This document shows, piece by piece, positions 32,393 through 39,329 of a DNA stretch of 51,392 nt. This DNA comes from Gemmatimonadaceae bacterium (GTDB taxonomy: Bacteria; Latescibacterota; UBA2968; UBA8231): the NCBI GenBank assembly GCA_026706075.1, contig JAPOZM010000104.1, forward strand, positions 1-51,392, written 5' to 3'. Position 1 is the first letter of the stretch. Each line of letters begins with the position of its first letter. The notes beneath the pieces were generated by a model, which saw nothing but the letters and a program-made list of their open reading frames with translations, made no database searches and was not told where the DNA came from. The position numbers and the translations under genes are program-made.

Positions 32393-33976
32393 GTGTTCGA
32401 ATCCGGCTGTAGGCCACCCCTGCCCTTCATCTGTTGCCTGGCAGCAACCTGGAGCTTCTCTCCATGGCCTCTCCAGGCCCAGGTTGATGTCGATGTCGTC
32501 TCCGAGAGCATCGTCCGTGTCCGGGCGTACGATGACGACAACGAGCTCGCCATCGAAGGAGTCGGGTTCGTCGTCAGCCAGATGGGACACGTCCTGACGA
32601 ACGCCCATCTCCTAGACAACGCAGGGAGGGTAACGGTCCTGTCCCTGAAGACGGGCGCCGAGGTGGTTCCCGAGCAGGTCTTCGCCAATCGCGAGATCAA
32701 CCTGGCCCTCCTGCACGCGCAGAGCCTGAACCTGCCTCCCCTGAGGCTGTCCGACAGGGGAATCGACGCGGGCCGGGCCGTGCAGACACTGCGCTTCGAC
32801 GCCATGGGAAGTCTCTGGGCCCCCCGGGGGACCGTCGGCGCCTACGAGACGATTCTCGACAGGAAGGCGGGGCGCCCCGTGGGGCGCCTGGTGCAACACA
32901 ATGCCCTGGTAACCGAAAAAGCCTTCGGCATGCCGGTGCTCAACGAGTGTGGAGATGTGGTGGCCATCAATGTGCCGAATCCCCGCGGCGAACCGTGGCC
33001 CTTCCGGACGGCCAGACCGAAGGGCGCGGTCTTCGCCTTGAGCAGCAAGAGCATGATAGCCGCCCTGGACGACCGGGAGATCGCCCATGAGGTGGCGCAT
33101 GCTGAATGCCTGAGTGCTCTCGAGCGGGCGGAACGGGCTCGGCTGGCCGCCGTGGACAGCCTCAAGCTGCTCCGGGACGAGGCCGACTCCGCGAGAGCCG
33201 CCGCCAGAGCGGCCGAGCAGAGGGAGGAGGAGGCCCGGCGGGAGGCGGAGAGAGTGAAGGCGCGGGCAGCCGCGGAGAGGAAGGCCGCGGCCGAGGGCAT
33301 GCAGGCGGCCAGGGCGCGGGCGGATCGTCTGAAGTCGGCGGCGGCACCGACGGATACCGCAGCCGCCGCGGCCAGCGACCCTCTCCCTGAACCGGCCAGG
33401 GCTGAGAGCGATCCCGCGGCGCCTGCGGCTTCCGGCAGCAGAGAAGAGGCTGGCTGGGAGATCCCCCCGGGCCTGAAGTGGGGGACACCAATAGGGGGGG
33501 GCCTGGTCCTGCTCGCCCTGCTCGGCAGACTGCTGGCCTCCAACCGAAGGAAGGAGCAATTGCGTAGCGCCGAGTCCCGCTTGAGGGCCGCGGAAGAGAC
33601 TGCCGAAGCAGCGCGGCAGGCCGCGGCGGAGGCACCGAGACCGGCTCCCTTCCGCTGCCTGCTGGAAGGCGAGGACAGCTCCGGGCGGCCCTTCGCATTG
33701 ACGGTTCCGGCCCTGGCACTGAGCGATCCCGCCGGCGTGACCGTAGGGAGAAGCCCGGCCGTCGCGGACTTCGTCGTCGACCACGAGGAAGTCTCGCGCG
33801 AGCACGTCCGCCTCGGGTGCGCTGGCGCCACCCTCTGGGCGGAGGACCTGAAGGCCCTGAACGGGACCAGGCTGAATGGGCGATTGCTGGACCCGGAGGA
33901 GAGGGCCGCTCTCCAGGACGGGGATCGACTCGAGATCGGCCCGATCGCTTTCTCCGTGCGCCTGGTCCGGGAGTGA
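32393..33976 (+). CDS. trypsin-like pseudo-protease with coiled coil, membrane helix and FHA domain
   Basis: A 527-residue protein. Signal/anchor residues 10-30 precede an HtrA/trypsin-like fold (about 35-230). His72 is kept in VLTNAHLL, but the acid position reads EINLALL (Asn103) and the Ser motif GNSGGP reads KAFGMP (Phe178), so catalysis looks lost. An Ala/Glu/Arg coiled coil (235-320), a single membrane helix (363-382, GGGLVLLALLGRLLA) and a short second coil follow. The C-terminal FHA domain has VGRSPAV, VSREHVRL and NGTRLNGR, the phosphothreonine-binding residues. It is probably a transmembrane sensor linking a periplasmic ligand to cytoplasmic phosphosignalling. The start is a GTG after GAAGGG. 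First gene of the signalling operon, 6 bp before the VWA gene. Confidence 0.85.
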   Translation: MFESGCRPPLPFICCLAATWSFSPWPLQAQVDVDVVSESIVRVRAYDDDNELAIEGVGFVVSQMGHVLTNAHLLDNAGRVTVLSLKTGAEVVPEQVFANREINLALLHAQSLNLPPLRLSDRGIDAGRAVQTLRFDAMGSLWAPRGTVGAYETILDRKAGRPVGRLVQHNALVTEKAFGMPVLNECGDVVAINVPNPRGEPWPFRTARPKGAVFALSSKSMIAALDDREIAHEVAHAECLSALERAERARLAAVDSLKLLRDEADSARAAARAAEQREEEARREAERVKARAAAERKAAAEGMQAARARADRLKSAAAPTDTAAAAASDPLPEPARAESDPAAPAASGSREEAGWEIPPGLKWGTPIGGGLVLLALLGRLLASNRRKEQLRSAESRLRAAEETAEAARQAAAEAPRPAPFRCLLEGEDSSGRPFALTVPALALSDPAGVTVGRSPAVADFVVDHEEVSREHVRLGCAGATLWAEDLKALNGTRLNGRLLDPEERAALQDGDRLEIGPIAFSVRLVRE

Positions 33977-33982
33977 ACTGAG

Positions 33983-34900
33983 ATGAAGAGACGCAGACCG
34001 GAGCTCACCGTCTTCGGCATGTCCGCACTCGACCTGCTCGCTTCGGCTCTCGGGGCCTTCATCCTGATCACGGTCGTGCTGATCCCCCTCTTCCCGAACC
34101 TGGAGATCCTGGGCCAGGTGAGGGGGGAGCTGGCCCGGGTCAAGGCCGAGTTGCACCAGGCGAGGGCCGACCTCGACCTGGCGGCCGCCGCATTGGACCA
34201 GGAGCAATCCAGGTCGGAGCGGGAGATGGCCGATCTGGAGCGGCTGAGAGAGGAGAAGGCCAGGCTCGAGCAGAGAGGGGCCCTGGCGCAACAGACGAAG
34301 GCGGAACTCGTCGAGCAGGTGGAGGCGTTGCAGCAGCAGATAGACGACACCAGCGTGCTGCTGGGCATCAAGACCAGGGCCAAGCGGTTCGTGTTCGTCA
34401 TCGACATGACGGGGAGCATCTACCACCCGGGAGAGCACGACTATCGCGAGTTCATACGACTCTCCATACAGGACATGCTCGATTCCTTCAAGTCCGAGAT
34501 AGAGGTCTGCCTGATCGGTTTCCACGCCCCGCGCAGGGAGACGACGCTGCACTACTGGCCGGAGAGCAGGCAGTACTTCCGGGTTAGCGAGGACTCCCAG
34601 CCCCGCCTCATCGAGCAGGTGAGCACCTGGATGGGGATGGTGGATGGCGTTACCCCCACCCGCGCCGCCCTGCTGGCGGCCATCGACCTGAAGCCGGAGG
34701 AGATCATCCTCCTGAGCGACGGGGCCCCCTCGGAGGACTGGCGCACGGTGGTGCGAGCGGTGACGGCCGAGAACAAACAGAGGATCCCCATCCACGCCGT
34801 GGCCGTGGGCAACTACACCGCCGACCGGAAGTTCATCGACTTTCTCGTCCATCTGACAGAGCAGAACAACGGCTACGTGGTGGGAGCCAAACCGGGCTGA
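33983..34900 (+). CDS. membrane-anchored VWA protein, MotB/ExbD-like topology
   Basis: A 305-residue protein with one N-terminal membrane helix (about 15-37) in the motif FGMSALDLLASALGAF, where Asp17 sits at the start of the helix as in MotB, TolR and ExbD. A coiled coil (about 42-122) follows, then a von Willebrand factor A domain with an intact MIDAS: DMTGS (Asp141, Thr143, Ser145), GVTPTRA and LLSDGAPSED. The positive N-terminus (KRRR) predicts N-in, C-out, with the VWA in the periplasm. The next gene is a MotA/TolQ/ExbB channel. Inference: this is the stator-helix partner of that channel, with VWA replacing the OmpA/peptidoglycan-binding domain. Confidence 0.85.
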   Translation: MKRRRPELTVFGMSALDLLASALGAFILITVVLIPLFPNLEILGQVRGELARVKAELHQARADLDLAAAALDQEQSRSEREMADLERLREEKARLEQRGALAQQTKAELVEQVEALQQQIDDTSVLLGIKTRAKRFVFVIDMTGSIYHPGEHDYREFIRLSIQDMLDSFKSEIEVCLIGFHAPRRETTLHYWPESRQYFRVSEDSQPRLIEQVSTWMGMVDGVTPTRAALLAAIDLKPEEIILLSDGAPSEDWRTVVRAVTAENKQRIPIHAVAVGNYTADRKFIDFLVHLTEQNNGYVVGAKPG

Positions 34901-34926
34901 CCCGGGCAGCCGAGAGGAGGACAGGC

Positions 34927-35706
34927 ATGGGGAAGGACATCAGCAGGGAGCAACGCCTGATCGCCACCGTCGTCAGTCTGACGGGCGGCGCTCTGTACAT
35001 AGCGGCTCTGAGCTATGTCTTCGATCATCCGGATTCGATTGCGGGCGACTTCCTGCTGGATCGCAACTCGAAGAACTTCGCCTATCCCTTCACCATCCAG
35101 AACCTCATGTGGCTGCTGTTCTGGGTCGGCTGCGGCGAGCTCTGCGTGCGATTCGGCCAGGCGAGACTGGAGATGCAGCAGATCCGCAAGGGCTATCTGC
35201 CGGAAGAGGACGAGGTCATGCTTCGGGCCGACGAGCTGGGGGCCCTGCACCAGCGGTCCATGCCCGTGGCCAGGGAGCGGACCTTCTACCTGCCGCGCCT
35301 GATCGTCCGCTGCATCCTGCAGTTCCAGGGAAGCCGCTCCGTCAATCAGGCCAACTCCCTGCTGAACTCCTCCCTCGAGCTGTTCCAGCACGAGCTCGAT
35401 CTGAAGTACTCGATGTTGCGCTACCTCGTCTGGCTCATCCCGACGATGGGGTTCGTGGGGACCGTCCTCGGCATCGCCCTCTCCCTGGACTATGCCGCCA
35501 AGATCGTGGACCCCCACGACCCGACCTTGCTGCGCCAGATCACGGGACGGCTCGGCGTCGCCTTCTACACCACTCTGCTGGCCCTGGTGCAGTCGATCAT
35601 CCTGGTCTTCCTCCTCCACATCGCCCAGAACCGGGAGGAGATGGCCCTCAACCAGTCCGGGCAGTACTGCCTCGACAACCTGATCAATCGGCTCTACGAG
35701 AAGTAG
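34927..35706 (+). CDS. MotA/TolQ/ExbB-family proton channel protein
   Basis: A 259-residue protein with four membrane helices: about 11-32, 57-79, 163-185 (YLVWLIPTMGFVGTVLGIAL, the family signature) and 210-235 (GVAFYTTLLALVQSIILVF). A cytoplasmic loop lies between helices 2 and 3. In the family, five such subunits surround two single-helix partners and couple ion flow to rotation or force. GAGGAGG before the ATG supports the start. It lies 26 bp after the VWA gene, whose Asp-bearing helix is the only obvious partner. No ExbD, TolR or MotB gene is present in the window. Confidence 0.9.
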   Translation: MGKDISREQRLIATVVSLTGGALYIAALSYVFDHPDSIAGDFLLDRNSKNFAYPFTIQNLMWLLFWVGCGELCVRFGQARLEMQQIRKGYLPEEDEVMLRADELGALHQRSMPVARERTFYLPRLIVRCILQFQGSRSVNQANSLLNSSLELFQHELDLKYSMLRYLVWLIPTMGFVGTVLGIALSLDYAAKIVDPHDPTLLRQITGRLGVAFYTTLLALVQSIILVFLLHIAQNREEMALNQSGQYCLDNLINRLYEK

Positions 35707-35731
35707 GAATCCCCGAGGAAGGAAGGGAACC

Positions 35732-36352
35732 ATGCGCGTCTTTCGCCGCCCCGACGGCAATATCACCGAGAAGAGGACCGAGAAGCCCGAGAAGGAGTCC
35801 CCCTCGCCCGACCAGGAGAAGGAAGGCGCCGGCCCCGGGCCTTTCGATTCGGCCACGCGGCGGATGGAGAGAGGCCAGGTTCAAGGCGAGGCCGGGGAAG
35901 AGGAGAAGACGCGGCTGGTGGGTGGACGGGTGCGGCGGCCGGACAAGGGTGTCCGCCAGGAGGACGCCGCCGAGGCCCGCGGCATGGACGATCCCGTTGT
36001 GGGATGGCTGGTCATCGTCGAGGGGCCGGGAAAGGGCCGGGCCCTCCAACTGGGGTATGGATCCAACTCCCTCGGACGCGGCGCAACGGACCGTGTCAAG
36101 CTGGACTTCGGCGATGATCAGATTTCGCGCAACGGCCATGCCGTGGTCACCTACGATCCCCGGGGGCGGAAGTTCTACGTGCAGCACGGCGGCGGCACCA
36201 ACCTGACCTATCTCGGGGACAAACCCGTTCTCACCCCGGCCGAGTTGCCGCCCCGGGGCCGCATCCGCATCGGAAACACGGCTCTTCAGTTCGTGCCTTT
36301 CTGCGGTACGGAGTTCGACTGGCAGGACTCGGAAGAGAGCGAGGATCCTTGA
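35732..36352 (+). CDS. FHA-domain protein
   Basis: A 206-residue soluble protein. The first 90 residues are charged and disordered, with EEKTRLVGG resembling the Thr-containing segments that kinases phosphorylate in GarA/OdhI-type FHA regulators. Residues about 95-195 are an FHA domain: SLGRGATD, ISRNGHAVVTYD and GTNLTYL are the phosphopeptide-binding loops. GGAAGGAAGGGAA precedes the ATG. It sits between the channel and the phosphatase and overlaps the latter by 4 bp, so it is a likely substrate or adaptor of the kinase/phosphatase pair. Confidence 0.85.
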   Translation: MRVFRRPDGNITEKRTEKPEKESPSPDQEKEGAGPGPFDSATRRMERGQVQGEAGEEEKTRLVGGRVRRPDKGVRQEDAAEARGMDDPVVGWLVIVEGPGKGRALQLGYGSNSLGRGATDRVKLDFGDDQISRNGHAVVTYDPRGRKFYVQHGGGTNLTYLGDKPVLTPAELPPRGRIRIGNTALQFVPFCGTEFDWQDSEESEDP

Positions 36353-37218
36353 CCGAGGCCGGCCGCTGTGCCGCGAGACAGATCCGCGGCAAGCGGCGCC
36401 ACCAGGAGGACGACTACGGCTTCCTCGATGCCTGCGCCCTCGGGAAGGACCCTCACGAGCACTCCCTGTTGCTGGTGGCCGACGGCATGGGCGGCCACGT
36501 CGGCGGCGCCACGGCCAGCGGCCTCCTGAGAGAGATCTTCGTCGAGTCCTACCCGCGGGCTTCCGGGCCGATCACCGATCGCCTCCAGGGTTGCCTCCAG
36601 GCGGCCAACACGGCCATGGCCGAGGCGATCGCCCGCGATCCCGACTTGGACAGCATGGGTTCCACCCTGGTGGCGGCGGTGGTGTCGAGCCAGGGCCTTC
36701 ACTGGATCAGCGTCGGGGATTCCCCGTTGTGGCTGTTCCGCGGGGGCGCGCTGGAGCGGCTGAACGCGGACCATTCCATGACCCCCGTTCTCGCGGATCT
36801 GGTGGCCACGGGCCGGATGACCGAGGACGAAGCGGCCCGGGATCCGGGCCGGCACTCGCTGAGGTCCGCGGTCATGGGCAGGGAGATCCATCTGGTGGAC
36901 GTGTCGCCCGGGCCCGTCCCCGTGGAGAAGGGGGACCGGCTGCTGTTGGCGAGCGACGGTCTGATGACCCTCGGCGATCGGCAGATCGCCGGCATTCTCG
37001 AGGAGACGCAGGACGCGTCACTGGAGCATGCCGCCGCGGACATGATTCAAGCCGTGGAGGCCGCCGACCGTCCGCATCAGGACAATGTCACCCTGGTGTT
37101 GTACGCCCCCGCCGGCGGCAGGGAGTCGGCGGATCGGGGCCTGCCCCGATTGAGACGCTGGGCCCGACGGTTCGGACGCCCCGAGGGCCGCATGGAGGGC
37201 GAGTCCCAGTCCCCCTGA
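36349..37218 (+). CDS. PP2C-family Ser/Thr protein phosphatase
   Basis: A 289-residue PPM/PP2C phosphatase. The metal-binding motifs are present: KRRHQEDDYG, LLVADGMGGHVGG, DSMGSTLVAAVV, ISVGDSPLWLFR, LLLASDGLM and HQDNVTLVLYA. It would remove phosphate from Thr/Ser on the FHA proteins or the kinase. The start is a TTG overlapping the FHA gene stop (TTGA), with GCGAGGA just upstream. The last 35 residues are basic and probably flexible. It directly precedes the kinase, the usual PP2C-STPK pairing. Confidence 0.9.
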   Translation: MTEAGRCAARQIRGKRRHQEDDYGFLDACALGKDPHEHSLLLVADGMGGHVGGATASGLLREIFVESYPRASGPITDRLQGCLQAANTAMAEAIARDPDLDSMGSTLVAAVVSSQGLHWISVGDSPLWLFRGGALERLNADHSMTPVLADLVATGRMTEDEAARDPGRHSLRSAVMGREIHLVDVSPGPVPVEKGDRLLLASDGLMTLGDRQIAGILEETQDASLEHAAADMIQAVEAADRPHQDNVTLVLYAPAGGRESADRGLPRLRRWARRFGRPEGRMEGESQSP

Positions 37219-37228
37219 GTCCCGGCCG

Positions 37229-39316
37229 ATGAGTGAAGAGCAACAGCATCGCCTGGCGCTGCCGAGAGGGACCCGCATACGCGACTTCGAGTTTCAGCGG
37301 GTACTCGGCCACGGCGGGTTCGGCATCACCTACCTGGGGTGGAACGTCACCCTCGATATCCCCGTGGCGATCAAGGAGTACTTCCCCGCGGACCTCGCCA
37401 CCCGCGAGCGCAACCTGTCCGTGGTGCCCCAGACCGACCAGGCCGCCCCGGACTTCCAGTGGGGCCTGGAGCGCTTCCTGGACGAAGCCCGCATCCTCGC
37501 GCGCATTCAGCATCCCGCCATCGTCCGCATCCATCACTTCTTCGAGGCCCACCGCACGGCCTACATCGTGATGGACTACGTGGAGGGAGAGAGTCTGTCC
37601 GCCCATCTGAAGCGGAAGGGAAAGCTGAGCGAGAGCGAGCTCAAGGGCCTTCTGGAGCCGCTGCTCAGTGCGCTGGAAGTGGTACATGGAGCCGAGTTCC
37701 TGCACCGGGACATCAAGCCCGCCAACATCATCCTCCGGGCGAAGGACGGCTCTCCCGTATTGCTGGACTTCGGGGCGGCGCGCCAGGCCATGGGGGCCAG
37801 GAGCCGCTCGGTCACGTCGATCGTCACCCCCGGCTTCGCCCCCATCGAACAGTACTCGACCCGGGCCTCCCAGGGAGCCTGGACGGACATCTATGCCCTC
37901 GGAGGGGTGTGCTACCGGGCGTTGACCGGCGAGGTCCCCTTCGACGCGACGGACCGCATGCGGAGCGACCCGCTGGTTCCGGTGGCCGAGCGCTGCGCGG
38001 GGGAGGCGAGCCCGGAGTTCCTCGGGGCGATAGACGCCGCCCTCGGCGTGGATGCCCAGGATCGTCCCCAGAGCGTTGCGGCGTGGCGGAAGGTGCTGAG
38101 CGGCGCAGGGCCGGAGGCGGCGCCATCGAAGCCCGTGAAGAGCTTCCCCTACAAGCGTCTTGCGGCCGTCCTGGGTCTGGTCGCTCTCCTGGTCGGCGGC
38201 CAGAGGTACGTGGAGCATGTCGAGCAGGCGGCCGTGGACCAGGAGAGACAGGAACAGGCGGCGATCGACAAGCGGGCCCGGAAGCAAGCCGCCCTCGAGA
38301 AGCGGCGCCGGGAAGAGGCGGTGCTGGAGGAGCAGCAGCGCCAGGAAGCGGCCCTGGAGAAAGAGCGCCGGGAGCAGGCCCGACTGGAGCAGCAGCGCCA
38401 GGAGGAGGCCGAGTTGACGCGGCAGCGCGAGGAACGAGCGGCGCTGGAAGAACAGCGTCGGGAACGGGCGGAGCCGGAGAGACGGCCGGCCGAGGAGCAG
38501 GCCGCGTTGGGGAAACAACAGCGGGAACAGGCGCTGGAGGATCAGCAGCGCCAGGAAGAGGCCCTGGAGAAAGAGCGCCGGGAGCAGGCCAGACCGGAGC
38601 AGCAGCGAGAAGAAGCGGCGCTGGAGAAGCAACGTCAGGAGCAGGCCGCGCCAGAGAGAGGGAGCGAGGAACAGGGGGCGCTGGAGGAGCAGCAGCAGCG
38701 GGAACAGGCGGCGCTGGACGAACAGGGCCAGGAAGAAGCGGCGCTCGAGAGACAGCGCCTGGAGAGACAGCGCCAAGAACAGGCATTCGTCCAAGAGGTG
38801 GGGCGCCCCCCGACACCGGGTGGGATGAACAAGGGCGACACCGACCTGCACATCGCCGCCCGGCTCGACCTGCCCCTGGTGGCTTCATCCCTCTTCGAGC
38901 AGGGAGCCGATGTCCACGCCAGGAACGAGGCCGGCTGGACACCTCTCCACGTGGCCGCGAAGGAGGCCGCTTCCGGGGCCGCGGAAGTCCTGCTCGAGCA
39001 CGGCGCCGATGTCAACGCGACGGAAACACTGTTTCGCTGGACGCCCCTGCACCTGGCCGCGGCGGGAGATGCTTCCGCAACCGCCGAGGTCCTGCTTGGA
39101 CAGAAGGCCGATGTCCACGCCAAGGACAAGTTCGGCTGGACGCCGCTGCATTCGGCGGCGGCCAACAATGCCCATGAGACCGCCGAGGTCCTCCTGAAGG
39201 GGGGAGCCGACGCGAACGCGAAGGACAATCAGGGCTGGGGGCCGCTCTACTGGGCGCTACGCAAGAGTGCTCTTCAGGCTGCCAGGGTCCTGCGCCGTCA
39301 CGGTGCCCGGGAGTGA
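37229..39316 (+). CDS. Ser/Thr protein kinase with membrane helix, coiled coil and ankyrin repeats
   Basis: A 695-residue Hanks-type kinase. The Gly loop is GHGGFG (27-32), Lys49 is in VAIKEYFP, HRDIKPAN is at 159-166 (Asp161 catalytic), DFG begins at 180, and the activation loop has TPGFAPIEQY. All are intact. A membrane helix (about 311-326) is followed by about 195 residues of Gln/Glu/Arg heptads (ERREQARLEQQRQEEA), then four ankyrin repeats (533-695; GWTPLHVAA, WTPLHLAA, GWTPLHSAA, GWGPLYWAL). The kinase is cytoplasmic, so coiled coil and ankyrin repeats would be periplasmic if there is one helix crossing. Ankyrin repeats outside are unusual and may bind cell-wall or secreted proteins. 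Last gene of the operon; the metzincin gene follows after 13 bp. Confidence 0.9.
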   Translation: MSEEQQHRLALPRGTRIRDFEFQRVLGHGGFGITYLGWNVTLDIPVAIKEYFPADLATRERNLSVVPQTDQAAPDFQWGLERFLDEARILARIQHPAIVRIHHFFEAHRTAYIVMDYVEGESLSAHLKRKGKLSESELKGLLEPLLSALEVVHGAEFLHRDIKPANIILRAKDGSPVLLDFGAARQAMGARSRSVTSIVTPGFAPIEQYSTRASQGAWTDIYALGGVCYRALTGEVPFDATDRMRSDPLVPVAERCAGEASPEFLGAIDAALGVDAQDRPQSVAAWRKVLSGAGPEAAPSKPVKSFPYKRLAAVLGLVALLVGGQRYVEHVEQAAVDQERQEQAAIDKRARKQAALEKRRREEAVLEEQQRQEAALEKERREQARLEQQRQEEAELTRQREERAALEEQRRERAEPERRPAEEQAALGKQQREQALEDQQRQEEALEKERREQARPEQQREEAALEKQRQEQAAPERGSEEQGALEEQQQREQAALDEQGQEEAALERQRLERQRQEQAFVQEVGRPPTPGGMNKGDTDLHIAARLDLPLVASSLFEQGADVHARNEAGWTPLHVAAKEAASGAAEVLLEHGADVNATETLFRWTPLHLAAAGDASATAEVLLGQKADVHAKDKFGWTPLHSAAANNAHETAEVLLKGGADANAKDNQGWGPLYWALRKSALQAARVLRRHGARE

Positions 39317-39329
39317 GGAAGATATCCAC

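Noticed and set aside
33983..35706. VWA plus ExbB-type channel as a Zorya defence system
   Set aside because: The MotA/MotB resemblance is real, but ZorC/ZorD/ZorE-type genes (helicase, HNH) are absent and the partner domain is VWA, not OmpA-like.
32393..39316. Operon as a type VI secretion regulatory cluster
   Set aside because: FHA, PP2C and STPK fit, but no Tss structural genes are present in the window.
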